Assembly (NCBI RefSeq): GCF_003287405.1
Contig: NZ_PRLD01000004.1
Span: 124,001 to 188,000 of the forward strand
Direction: 5' to 3'
DNA: 64,000 bases
Source: Faecalibacterium prausnitzii
Lineage (GTDB): Bacteria > Bacillota > Clostridia > Oscillospirales > Ruminococcaceae
Shown here: positions 1-8,267 of the stretch, piece by piece
How positions within the stretch are numbered: position 1 is the stretch's first letter
How the letters are laid out: every line of letters begins with the position of its first letter
Made by a program: the position numbers and the translations under genes
Notes under the pieces: generated by a model
The model's input: the letters and a program-made list of their open reading frames with translations, nothing else
The model's database searches: none
Told to the model about the DNA's origin: nothing

Positions 1-5
1 GAAAG

Positions 6-824
6 ATGGATAAAGTTTCAATAATTGTTCGGACCTGTGGACGACCAGAGGTTCTACGAGGAGCACTTGAGAGCATTCGAAAGCAGACCTACCCAGATGT
101 TGAAACTGTAGTGATTGAAGATGGACTTGAGATTTCACGTCAAATGATATGCACGGAATATTCTGACCTGCAACTAAGATATATTTCAACAGGGAAAAGA
201 GTTGGACGTGCAAAAGCTGGAAATTTGGGTATGAAGGTAGCACAGGGAAAGTACTTGAATTTTCTGGATGATGATGACGTGTTATACCCAGAACATATAG
301 AAATACTACTGCAAACATTGCAGTCAGCAGAGGAAAAGGCCGTTTATTCCGTTGCCGAGGAAGCCGCCGCAATTTATCGGAAAAGAAAAAGGACTTTTTA
401 TGATGTCCGAAAAAAAGTCCGATTTCGAGAGCCGTTTAACCGTATGTATTTGCTGCATACGAATTATCTCCCAATCCAATCTGTGATGTTTGAAAAGAGT
501 CTTTTTGAGCAATATGGTGGCTTTCGAGAAAATGTAGACTACCTGGAGGATTGGGATTTGTGGGTGCGTTACGCGGCACACACAAATTTCAAAATGGTGA
601 ATGAAATTACAAGTATGTATCGTGTGCCATTAAATAATTTCCGGCGAGATCGAAAGCTTAAACATGCTTATAACGATGTACAGAAATATTTCTCGGAATA
701 TGTAGATGTGCTGAACTTCGGAGAATGTCACCGAGAAATTAATGATTTTATCAGACAAAAATATACGCCGAGATGGAAAAAAATGCTGTCGGCTTTTCTA
801 AAGAAGTATTGGAAGGCGTGGTAG
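6..824 (+). CDS. Family 2 glycosyltransferase
   Basis: A 272-residue GT-A fold glycosyltransferase that probably transfers a sugar from a nucleotide donor onto a growing surface glycan at the cytoplasmic face. The N-terminus (SIIVRTCGRPEVL) is the usual family 2 opening, and an acidic run DDDD at residues 88-91 is the likely metal and nucleotide binding site. A later EDWDLWVR motif is typical of the acceptor side. It is the first gene of a polysaccharide cluster whose beginning may lie left of the window; only five bases precede the start, so the ribosome binding site is mostly cut off. Base composition is clearly more AT-rich than the core genes after 6.7 kb, which suggests transfer. The sugar specificity cannot be read from sequence. 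Confidence 0.88.
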   Translation: MDKVSIIVRTCGRPEVLRGALESIRKQTYPDVETVVIEDGLEISRQMICTEYSDLQLRYISTGKRVGRAKAGNLGMKVAQGKYLNFLDDDDVLYPEHIEILLQTLQSAEEKAVYSVAEEAAAIYRKRKRTFYDVRKKVRFREPFNRMYLLHTNYLPIQSVMFEKSLFEQYGGFRENVDYLEDWDLWVRYAAHTNFKMVNEITSMYRVPLNNFRRDRKLKHAYNDVQKYFSEYVDVLNFGECHREINDFIRQKYTPRWKKMLSAFLKKYWKAW

Positions 825-869
825 CTTTTGGGGCTTCTATTTTAAATCTATGGTTGTGGAGAAAAACGA

Positions 870-1664
870 GTGATTAATATGTTGAAAATATGTTTTAAAG
901 AAAGAAAACTTTTATTTGAACTTGCAAAGAACGATGTGAAATCAAGATTTTCATCTTCTGTGTTAGGGGCAGCGTGGACTGTTATGCAGCCATTAATTAA
1001 TATGCTTGTAATTTGGCTTGTATTTCAGGCAGGCTTTAAGTCATCTAATCTGGAAGGAGATATTCCTTTTATTGTGTGGTATATGCCTGCATTTTTGTCA
1101 TGGAATCTGTTTTCAGAATCCGTTAGTCAGGCTACTAATAGTATTCAGGAATATAGTTATCTTGTAAAAAAAGTGAATTTTTCAGTAGAAATCATTCCTG
1201 CAATCAAAATTGTTTCGAATACCTTGATTCATCTGTTTTTTATTGCCTTTATTATTTTTGTGAATCTGTGCTATGGCAGGTTGCCGAATCTTTATTATCT
1301 GCAAGTTATTTATTATGCTGTTTGCTGTATGGCTATTTCTTTAGCAATTGGTTTGCTGACTTCCGCTGTTACACCGTTTACTAGTGATGTGGCCAATATT
1401 GTATCAATTATTATTCAGACAGGTTTTTGGGTGACACCGATTTTCTGGGATCCATCTCAATTAACAAAAGGTGCACAGATGCTCATTCGTTTAAATCCGA
1501 TATATTATATCTGTAATGGATATCGTGACTGCTTTGTTTACCAGATTCCGTTCTATGCCCATAGGGTCAATACTTTATATTTCTGGGGAATTACAATTGT
1601 GCTTTGGTTAATTGGAAGCCGGACATTCAATAAAGCAAAGCAACATTTCGATGATGTATTATAA
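870..1664 (+). CDS. Polysaccharide ABC transporter permease (Wzm/TagG type)
   Basis: A 264-residue ABC-2 type membrane permease that would form the channel exporting a lipid-linked polysaccharide across the cytoplasmic membrane. The protein has an amphipathic N-terminus (FKERKLLFELAKNDVKSRF) followed by about six hydrophobic segments, and ends with a short basic tail, as in Wzm, TagG and RfbA permeases. It sits directly before the matching ATPase gene with a 13-base gap, so the two are almost certainly cotranscribed and form one exporter. Length is normal for the family. Confidence 0.9.
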   Translation: MINMLKICFKERKLLFELAKNDVKSRFSSSVLGAAWTVMQPLINMLVIWLVFQAGFKSSNLEGDIPFIVWYMPAFLSWNLFSESVSQATNSIQEYSYLVKKVNFSVEIIPAIKIVSNTLIHLFFIAFIIFVNLCYGRLPNLYYLQVIYYAVCCMAISLAIGLLTSAVTPFTSDVANIVSIIIQTGFWVTPIFWDPSQLTKGAQMLIRLNPIYYICNGYRDCFVYQIPFYAHRVNTLYFWGITIVLWLIGSRTFNKAKQHFDDVL

Positions 1665-1677
1665 GGGGTAATAAAGA

Positions 1678-3000
1678 ATGCCAGAAAAATCAATTGTAGT
1701 ACAGCAAGTTTCTAAAAAATATGATATTTTCTCAGAACAAAAAGATCGCATCAAAGAAATTTTGAGTTTTTCAGGGAAAAAGTACCATAGTGAATACTAT
1801 GCGCTGAATAATATCTCGTTTGATGTAGAGCAAGGGGAGACCTTTGGCATCATTGGTACAAATGGATCAGGTAAATCTACATTACTAAAGCTTATTACTG
1901 GCGTAGCACATCCTTCTAGTGGAAAAATTACTGTGAATGGAAGAATTTCGGCACTATTAGAGCTTGGTGCAGGATTCAATCGAGATTATACAGGAATCGA
2001 GAACATTTACCTGAATGGTACCATGATGGGATTTACCAAAAAGGAGATGGATAAAAAAATTGCTGGAATTGTTGAGTTTGCAGATATTGGGGACTTCATT
2101 TATCAGCCTATAAAGACATATTCTAGCGGTATGTTTGCTAGACTGGCGTTCTCGGTTGCAATAAGTATTGAGCCGGAAATTCTTATTGTGGATGAGGCAC
2201 TCTCTGTCGGAGACGTTTTTTTTCAGAATAAGTGCTATAGAAAATTTGAAGAATTACGTGCAAAAGGAATTACGGTATTATTTGTATCACATGATATTGG
2301 TACAATCAAGCAGCTCTGTTCTAGAGTTTTGTGGATTGAGCATGGAAAGCAGATGATGGTTGGAGACAGCGTGGAGGTATGCAATCAATATTTGAATTTG
2401 ATTAATAATAAACGTAGTACAGATTACGAACAGGAAAAGCAACGTAGAAGTTCTGAATCAATTAAAATCGGGCAAGGGGACGCCGTGCTTGATGCAGAGA
2501 AATTTGACATTGATGATTGGCCTGGTATTACATATTCAAATGAAAGCGTTTTAAACGATAACGTCAAAATAGTGAGTGCTTTCTTAAAAAATTCCAAAGG
2601 AGAACGCGTTTCCGCATGTTGTGCTGGAGAACAATATAATTTATCTGTAATTTTTGAATCAAAAGTCGATATTCCAGAATGCATCACTGGCTTCGTTCTT
2701 GAAACGGTAAAAGGATTGTGGATTATTAACTGCAACAGCGAATCAACAGGATTTAAGAAGCCTTTTACCGTAAAGGCTAATACATATAATCGAGTGGATT
2801 TTACATTTGAGATGCCACCGATTGTTAACGGCGACTATGTAATATCGATTGCTGTTTCTGAAGGTTCGAGAGACAATTATAAGGTTTTAACGTGGCTGTA
2901 TGGTGTTCTCTATGTTCAGATAACGAATGTTGGCGGAAACGGTGGAGTTATTATGCTGGATTGCAATACGAAAATTTATTGCAAAGAGGTTGATAAATGA
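1678..3000 (+). CDS. Polysaccharide ABC transporter ATPase with C-terminal carbohydrate-binding-like domain (Wzt)
   Basis: ATPase of the exporter, 440 residues. The Walker A motif GTNGSGKST is at residues 60-68, the signature YSSGM near 150 and the Walker B segment ILIVDEAL near 168. About 190 residues follow the ATPase domain; this beta-rich extension matches the position and size of the Wzt C-terminal domain, which in Gram-negative O8/O9a systems binds the modified end of the finished chain. Its presence suggests export is coupled to recognition of a terminal cap. The gene overlaps the next one (a methyltransferase) by four bases (ATGA), so the two are translationally coupled. That fits a cap-making enzyme working beside a cap-reading transporter, but the coupling of function is inferred. 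Confidence 0.9.
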   Translation: MPEKSIVVQQVSKKYDIFSEQKDRIKEILSFSGKKYHSEYYALNNISFDVEQGETFGIIGTNGSGKSTLLKLITGVAHPSSGKITVNGRISALLELGAGFNRDYTGIENIYLNGTMMGFTKKEMDKKIAGIVEFADIGDFIYQPIKTYSSGMFARLAFSVAISIEPEILIVDEALSVGDVFFQNKCYRKFEELRAKGITVLFVSHDIGTIKQLCSRVLWIEHGKQMMVGDSVEVCNQYLNLINNKRSTDYEQEKQRRSSESIKIGQGDAVLDAEKFDIDDWPGITYSNESVLNDNVKIVSAFLKNSKGERVSACCAGEQYNLSVIFESKVDIPECITGFVLETVKGLWIINCNSESTGFKKPFTVKANTYNRVDFTFEMPPIVNGDYVISIAVSEGSRDNYKVLTWLYGVLYVQITNVGGNGGVIMLDCNTKIYCKEVDK

Positions 3001-4403
3001 GCAAATACGACTTTGGTTATAATATCGAAGAGAACCGCACAAATCGGTGGGCTTTCGAAAATGTTGAAGTCAATTCCAGAGTTTTAGAATTGGGCCCCGC
3101 TGGGGGAACTCTAACAAAATCACTATATGAGAAAAAGAAATGCCACATTGATATTGTAGAGTTAGACGAGCAGGATGGAAAATTAGCGGCACAGTATGCT
3201 GAAAAGGCGGTTGTCGGTACAAACGGAAATTTAAATTTGGACTACTGGTATGAGGTCTTTTCCGAAAATAGATATGACTATATTGTTGCGCTGGATGTAT
3301 TAGAACACCTTGCTGACCCAGAACATACACTACAGAAAGCATCGAAGCTTCTGAAGCCAACTGGTAAGATTTTGCTTTCGGTTCCAAATGTTGCACACAA
3401 TGCTGTTATCATTGAGCTATTACAAAATCGCTTTACATATGGAAGACTTGGGTTACTTGACAACACCCATATTCACTTTTTTGCATATGAATCTATTTGT
3501 CAGATGCTCAAAAATGTAGGACTCTATATTAATAAGCAGGAAGCGGTATTGAAATGTGTTTCGGATACAGAATTGCCTTCAAGATATGAAGATCTTGGAG
3601 CTGAGTTAGGACATCTTTTGAAGCAGCGCAAATATGGAGAGGTATATCAATATTTGCTAGAACTTTCATTTAATTCGGAGCAAAAAACAATTGATCTATT
3701 AGGAAATGGACAAATCAAAGAGCCGGTTTATGCGAGGATTCTTCCTGACGGAGAATCTCAAAATGAGATTTCGGTTGAAATTCAGGAAGGATGGAATGAA
3801 GTTACTGTTGAGTTGCCTAAAGATTATTTAATGAAGAGCATTCGGTTTATACCATATGAAGGTTCAGGAATCATTGAACACCTACAAATAATAGGATATG
3901 GAAATTCTGAAAGTGAAATGTCGTACAATTGGACGTCAGCACAGAAATTAGGTAATGAATCGTTCTTTGTTCATATGGGAAACCATATGAATGAAATGAA
4001 TTATTTGATTAATGAAGAGTACTCAGCATTAAAAATTAAATATAGGCTTGTTCCCTTTTACGGGGAAAGAGAATTGTATGCGGCAGAATGTTTTCAAAAA
4101 GAAATAGTGAAAAGCGGAAAGCGAGAAGAGGCTCTTCAAGAAAAATTGAGGGAAACGGATCTCGTTTCAAAAAGGAAAATCACAGATCAAAAAGCTGAAA
4201 TAGAGAGTCTTCGGCAAGATAAGATATTGTTGAAAGAGCGCATTCAAAAGGAAATGGAAGAAAATGGAAGGCGAGAAGAGGCTCTTCGACAAGACAAGAC
4301 GCTTTTGAAAGAACATTTTCAAACTCTCCAAGTGCTTGTTGAAGAGATCAAACATGGAAAGCTATGGAAAATTTTTGATCTGATTCGAGAAGTTGAAAAA
4401 TAA
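2997..4403 (+). CDS. SAM-dependent methyltransferase with C-terminal coiled coil
   Basis: A 468-residue protein. The first ~170 residues form a class I methyltransferase: motif I is VLELGPAGGTLTKSL (residues ~29-43), an acidic motif follows in DIVELDEQDG, and ALDVLEHLADPE is the typical post-motif. A middle region of about 200 residues resembles a beta-sandwich and I do not recognise it. The last ~100 residues are a long charged coiled coil with repeated EEALRQDK-like blocks. This order resembles WbdD-type chain terminators, where a methyltransferase caps a polysaccharide and a coiled coil sets chain length. No kinase domain is visible, so only part of that architecture is present. Start overlaps the wzt stop. 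Confidence 0.82.
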   Translation: MSKYDFGYNIEENRTNRWAFENVEVNSRVLELGPAGGTLTKSLYEKKKCHIDIVELDEQDGKLAAQYAEKAVVGTNGNLNLDYWYEVFSENRYDYIVALDVLEHLADPEHTLQKASKLLKPTGKILLSVPNVAHNAVIIELLQNRFTYGRLGLLDNTHIHFFAYESICQMLKNVGLYINKQEAVLKCVSDTELPSRYEDLGAELGHLLKQRKYGEVYQYLLELSFNSEQKTIDLLGNGQIKEPVYARILPDGESQNEISVEIQEGWNEVTVELPKDYLMKSIRFIPYEGSGIIEHLQIIGYGNSESEMSYNWTSAQKLGNESFFVHMGNHMNEMNYLINEEYSALKIKYRLVPFYGERELYAAECFQKEIVKSGKREEALQEKLRETDLVSKRKITDQKAEIESLRQDKILLKERIQKEMEENGRREEALRQDKTLLKEHFQTLQVLVEEIKHGKLWKIFDLIREVEK

Positions 4404-4420
4404 AAAGATGATGTAGGAGG

Positions 4421-5278
4421 ATGACTAGAGTGAGTGCGGCACTGGTTAGTGTAATAATGCCATGCTATAATGATGGTAGATATATTAAGGAAGCTATCGA
4501 CAGTCTACGAAGGCAGACATATTCCAATTTTGAATTGATTATTGTTGACGATGGATCCGATGATTCGGAAACAGTATCAATTCTTTCTACTCTTAATGAT
4601 GGAAAAACTACGGTTCTCCATACAAATCACCTGCGACCGGCGGGGGCACGAAACTATGGAATTGAACGTGCAAGAGGAAAGTATATTCTACCGCTGGATT
4701 CAGATGATACCATTGAGCCAACTTATCTGGAAAAAGCCGTGAATGTACTTGAAACGCAGCCGGATATCGGAGTTGTATATTGTCAGGCAGATCTTTTTGG
4801 TGAAAAAAGTGGTCGATGGGAATTACCGGATTATTCACGAAGAGCGATGTTGCTAGATAATATAGTATTTGTTACATCAATGTTTTACCGATCCGACTGG
4901 GAAACTGTTGGTGGCTTCAAAACAAATATGGATGCTGGAATGGAAGATTACGATTTTTGGCTTTCGATTTTGGAGTTGGGAAGGGAAATTTATCAGATTC
5001 CAGAGGTGTTATTTCACTATCGTATCAAACCTGTCTCACGAACAACTTCATTTCAAGAAAGTTGTCCGCAAGTGCAACAGATTTATCGACGCATTTTTGA
5101 AAACCATAAGGATTTCTATAAAAATAATTATGATGAAGTCATTCCTATTATGAGAGATGCTCTGATTGAACAGATTTTTTTGCGAAAAAAATTGGAAACT
5201 GAATTGAAAATGGTTCAGGGCGTGAAAAATATTCCGATTTTAGGGAAGTTTATAAAATGGATTATCGAACATAATTAA
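4421..5278 (+). CDS. Family 2 glycosyltransferase
   Basis: A 285-residue GT-A glycosyltransferase. VSVIMPCYNDGRYIKEAIDS opens the Rossmann-like half, VDDGSDD lies at residues 42-48 and the DSDD metal-binding motif at 93-96; MEDYDFWLSI is the usual acceptor-side motif. It follows the methyltransferase after 17 bases, with a good ribosome binding site (aggagg) upstream of the ATG, so it belongs to the same operon. It should add one sugar of the repeat unit; which sugar is unknown. Confidence 0.9.
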   Translation: MTRVSAALVSVIMPCYNDGRYIKEAIDSLRRQTYSNFELIIVDDGSDDSETVSILSTLNDGKTTVLHTNHLRPAGARNYGIERARGKYILPLDSDDTIEPTYLEKAVNVLETQPDIGVVYCQADLFGEKSGRWELPDYSRRAMLLDNIVFVTSMFYRSDWETVGGFKTNMDAGMEDYDFWLSILELGREIYQIPEVLFHYRIKPVSRTTSFQESCPQVQQIYRRIFENHKDFYKNNYDEVIPIMRDALIEQIFLRKKLETELKMVQGVKNIPILGKFIKWIIEHN

Positions 5279-5290
5279 GGAGAAAAATAT

Positions 5291-6382
5291 ATGATTATTT
5301 TTACATCGATCTGTGCAAACTATCTGCATAAAGCAAGATGCCTTGCAGAATCAGTGAAAACTCATATGCCGGATGCGCAGTTTTTTGTATGTTTGACAGA
5401 GCGAGAAATGCCGAACTGCGCAAACTTCGATGCGTTTGATCAGGTGATTCTGTCCAAGGATATGTGGGAAGGAAACTTTGACCAATTTATCTATAAACAT
5501 GCGATTGTTGAAGCATCAACTGCAGTGAAAGGTCAGTTCTTTCGTTATCTGCAAAAGAGCTATCCAAATGAAAACAAATTTATTTATTTGGATCCGGATT
5601 GTTATGTTTACTCGGATTTTGTAGAATTAAGAGAACTTTTGAATACGAAACCCATCGTTCTTTGCCCTCATCTACTTCAGCCGGGAAATATTGATATGGA
5701 ACTATCGTCTACAGCGCACGGAGTTTATAATCTTGGTTTTCTTGCAGTTAATAATTCAGATGAGGCAAAAAGATTTATTAATTGGTGGGCAGAACGTTTA
5801 TATCTGTTTTGCTATGATGATATCCAGCGTGGGATTTTCACGGATCAAAAATGGATTGATTTGGCACCGTGCTTTTTTGATACATATATTTTCAAACATC
5901 GTGGATATGATTTTGCACCATGGTCATTATACGAGTGTGGCATGACCTGCGAAAATGGAAAGTATTTTATCCAGGGAGATTCGCTGCGCTTTATTCATTT
6001 TTCAGGCTTCGGCGCATCAGCAGAAAAGTGCATGAGAGATTGGTTGCCAGAAGATGAAGTTCCGTTTCATACTTTGTACAGAGAATATGCGCAGCAGCAT
6101 GAAAAAAACAATGCAGATGATGTCTCACATACTGCATGGACGTATGGTGTCTGCAAAAATAACGAGAAAATTGATGATTCGCTGCGTTTGCGCTACCGCA
6201 GCAATTACGATGTGATGTTTAGCATAGATAATCCATTTGCTATGAGCAATAGTGAAATGCGGCGTAGGCTAATAGGTATTGCAAAACCACATACTTTTGG
6301 CGCTAAGGTAAATAAAGCGGTTTCTCTACTGGTTCATGGCCAGTGGCAGGAATTTGCTGAACGGTTTAAAAAGCAGTTTTGA
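5291..6382 (+). CDS. Putative glycosyltransferase with DPD motif
   Basis: A 363-residue protein, probably a cytoplasmic glycosyltransferase. It starts with a Rossmann-like IIFTSICANYLHKARCLAES segment and has FIYLDPDCYVY around residues 97-107. The D-P-D at 101-103 is the kind of DxD motif used to hold metal and nucleotide sugar in GT8-like enzymes. It is the last gene of the polysaccharide operon and is followed at once by an inverted repeat that begins on its stop codon. The closest named family cannot be fixed by eye; related proteins are usually annotated simply as glycosyl transferase. Confidence 0.78.
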   Translation: MIIFTSICANYLHKARCLAESVKTHMPDAQFFVCLTEREMPNCANFDAFDQVILSKDMWEGNFDQFIYKHAIVEASTAVKGQFFRYLQKSYPNENKFIYLDPDCYVYSDFVELRELLNTKPIVLCPHLLQPGNIDMELSSTAHGVYNLGFLAVNNSDEAKRFINWWAERLYLFCYDDIQRGIFTDQKWIDLAPCFFDTYIFKHRGYDFAPWSLYECGMTCENGKYFIQGDSLRFIHFSGFGASAEKCMRDWLPEDEVPFHTLYREYAQQHEKNNADDVSHTAWTYGVCKNNEKIDDSLRLRYRSNYDVMFSIDNPFAMSNSEMRRRLIGIAKPHTFGAKVNKAVSLLVHGQWQEFAERFKKQF

Positions 6383-6433
6383 TTAACGATATGCCCTCAT
6401 GCTGAGTTCACAGTATGAGAACATATCGTTAAT
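6382..6433 (+). terminator. Inverted repeat at the end of the polysaccharide operon
   Basis: Perfect 12-bp arms ATTAACGATATG (6382-6393) and CATATCGTTAAT (6422-6433), with an extra inner pairing CTCAT/ATGAG. The left arm overlaps the stop codon of the last glycosyltransferase. There is no T-run after it, so it could be a Rho-independent terminator of weak type, an mRNA 3'-end stabiliser, or a boundary mark of the transferred cluster. Confidence 0.5.
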
Positions 6434-6691
6434 GGTAGCTTTCCTGATTTTGGAAGGAAACCGCACACCCGCCCCAAAAAACCATGTCTTTTCCCATTTC
6501 CTCTAAACTTTTTTCTGGTTCTCTTGTAACAGAAGGGCGTGAAAATGGCGATTGACAGAGCGACAAAATTCCCTAAATGGGCTGAAAACAGGAAAATTCG
6601 GGCGGGCAGACGTAAATACGATTAAAAAAAGAAAATCGCACGGTCTTTCTTTCGAAGCAGCAGGACTTGAACAGGGCAGACCGCTGTCTGC
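6434..6691. other. Non-coding gap between AT-rich cluster and core genome
   Basis: No convincing gene. A short plus-strand open frame (6552-6737) runs into the terminator of the opposite-strand phosphatase gene and has no family features, so I do not call it. GC content rises sharply after this gap, marking the right edge of the polysaccharide cluster. Confidence 0.5.
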
Positions 6692-6734
6692 AAAAAAAGT
6701 GGCTCAGAAACACCGACAGGTGTTTCTGAGCCAC
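6692..6734 (-). terminator. Rho-independent terminator of the queT-HAD operon
   Basis: 16-bp perfect stem (6699-6714 with 6719-6734) around loop GACA, followed on the minus strand by seven T residues (6692-6698). Confidence 0.92.
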
Positions 6735-6739
6735 TAATA

Positions 6740-7390
6740 TTATATCGTTTCCAGCAGTGCGGGCAGCTGGGCAAGGTCGTCGATGACGTAGGGACTGACC
6801 TTTTCCAGCCGGGCGCGGGACTGGTGCCCGCCGGTGTACAGCACACAGGTCGCACCAATGGCAGCAGCCACCGCGGCGTCGTGGTCGGTGTCGCCGACCA
6901 TCACGCAGGCCGCAGGATCAATGCCGGTGCGGCGCAGATAGTCGGTGCCAAGCTGTACCTTGCTTACGCCGTAAATGTCCGCAAGGCCGAGCAACTCGGT
7001 AAAAAAGCCTTGCAGACCCCGGGCGGATACCTGCTCGATCAGGTAATCACGGCGGGAGGCAGAAAGCACGGCCTGCTGCCAGCCCATGCGGGCCAGCGTT
7101 TGCAGGGTGTCAACGGCATGTGCCGTTACAGCGCAGCCGGGCACACCGGCGTTGTAATGCTCCATAAAGCGGGCGGCAAGCTCCGGGTAGGGGTGCCGCG
7201 CAAAGTCGAACCCGGCGCAGCGGTAGTAGTCCTCGATGGGAAAACCGAACAGCTCCCGGTAGGCAGCCAGATCGTACCGCTGGGGGTAGCCGTGGGTCTC
7301 CAGCATCCAGTTCAGGCAGCTGTGGGTAAAATCCACATCGTCCATCAGGGTACCGTTCCAGTCCCAGAAGATCATACCGTTCGGCTGCAT
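6740..7390 (-). CDS. HAD-superfamily phosphatase (phosphoglycolate phosphatase-like)
   Basis: A 216-residue haloacid dehalogenase hydrolase that would remove phosphate from a small metabolite. Motif I is FWDWNGTLMDD (nucleophile and acid/base Asp), motif II the SASRRD region, motif III the lysine in VSKVQLG, and motif IV is MVGDTDHD. The cap insertion between motifs I and II has the size of the Gph/PGP subgroup. It lies 15 bases after queT on the same strand, with AAGGAGG before its ATG, so the two are one operon under the queT leader. Substrate is not predictable; it might act on a nucleoside-related phosphate, but that is only suggested by the neighbour. Confidence 0.85.
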   Translation of the reverse strand: MQPNGMIFWDWNGTLMDDVDFTHSCLNWMLETHGYPQRYDLAAYRELFGFPIEDYYRCAGFDFARHPYPELAARFMEHYNAGVPGCAVTAHAVDTLQTLARMGWQQAVLSASRRDYLIEQVSARGLQGFFTELLGLADIYGVSKVQLGTDYLRRTGIDPAACVMVGDTDHDAAVAAAIGATCVLYTGGHQSRARLEKVSPYVIDDLAQLPALLETI

Positions 7391-7405
7391 GGAAACCTCC
7401 TTGTG

Positions 7406-7933
7406 TTATTCCGTCGCAAACACCTTGCGCAGTGCGGCGTTGCTCTCGATCAGCTTTACCAGCACGACGCCCAGCACGGTACAGCTGATCAGCTCACCAA
7501 TGCCCACCGAGATGCCGTTGGTGATGCAGGCCAGCCAGATGGGGGCGCTGGACGTGGGGTCCGGGAACATCACGGCGATCTCAATGCCGATGATCACCGC
7601 GTTGAACAGCACCGGCGGCAGGCTGGCGGCAATGGCCAGACCCTTGAAGCGCACATTGCGCAGCTTGTAGGTGACAAGGCAGGCCAGCAGGGTAGCCAGT
7701 GTGCCAAAGATCACATCCACGATGGTGGAGCCCAGCAGGTTTGCAAGGAAGCAGCCCAGCACAACACCTACGATGTACTCGGCACCGAACACGGGCAGCA
7801 GGCACAGAGCCTCGGCCACGCGCACCTGCACAGCACCATAGGAAAGGGGCTGCAGTGCCAGACACAGCACCACATAGATGGCTGCCACTACACCGCAGTG
7901 CACCAGCTTACGGACGGAAGAATTCTGATTCAT
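7406..7933 (-). CDS. queT: QueT family queuosine-precursor transporter
   Basis: A 175-residue integral membrane protein of the QueT family, the substrate-binding (S) component of an ECF transporter that takes up a queuosine precursor such as preQ1. It has about six hydrophobic segments, with conserved AAIYVVLCLALQPLSYGAVQ near the N-terminus and VRVAEALCLLPVFG after it. The start at 7933 (MNQNSSVRK) is preferred over an upstream in-frame start because the longer version would run into the riboswitch, and the SD-like GGAG at the end of the leader precedes this ATG. The shared ECF ATPases and EcfT are expected elsewhere. Regulation by preQ1 is predicted from the leader. Confidence 0.9.
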   Translation of the reverse strand: MNQNSSVRKLVHCGVVAAIYVVLCLALQPLSYGAVQVRVAEALCLLPVFGAEYIVGVVLGCFLANLLGSTIVDVIFGTLATLLACLVTYKLRNVRFKGLAIAASLPPVLFNAVIIGIEIAVMFPDPTSSAPIWLACITNGISVGIGELISCTVLGVVLVKLIESNAALRKVFATE

Positions 7934-7940
7934 GATAATA

Positions 7941-8044
7941 CTCCAGCGGTTTGATTTTGACCGCACAGGAACCGCCAGCTCCTGTGGGTTTTGCCCGGCA
8001 CTGCTCGAGTGATGCCGGGGAGCCTAAAATCCTAAGTTGCTCTT
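7941..8044 (-). promoter_or_regulatory. Candidate class III preQ1 riboswitch upstream of queT
   Basis: On the minus strand the leader reads GCAACTTAGGATTTTAGG, then a GC-rich hairpin CCCGGCA...TGCCGGG, a second hairpin CACAGGA...TCCTGTG, and finally GCGGT...ACCGC directly before GGAG and the queT ATG. The first block and the order of elements match what I remember of the preQ1-III aptamer characterised from Faecalibacterium prausnitzii, in which a distant stem occludes the ribosome binding site. The gene regulated (queT) is the expected one. Recognition is from memory, not from a covariance search. Confidence 0.82.
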
Positions 8045-8160
8045 TGAGGATACTGCACAAAAAAGCACAGCAGAAGGAAGTATATCACAAAATCGGACAG
8101 ATTGCAATGGGAAGAGGACGATTAAAACTTGCCCGCCGCGCTGCTCTGGGCGTATTCATG

Positions 8161-8203
8161 TAAAAATGGAATACCGGAGCGTCCGCAGACGCTCCGGTAT
8201 TCC
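8161..8203 (-). terminator. Rho-independent terminator after degV
   Basis: 16-bp perfect stem (8168-8183 with 8188-8203), loop CGCA, followed on the minus strand by an AT-rich stretch ATTTTTA. Confidence 0.88.
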
Positions 8204-8267
8204 GAAATTTCAAATAATGATTCCGCTGAATATGGCCAAAGCGCAGCGGCGGCCATTCCAAATGGTT

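Noticed and set aside
6552-6737. Short plus-strand ORF before the HAD gene
   Set aside because: Ends inside the perfect terminator stem of the opposite-strand operon and has no recognisable domain.
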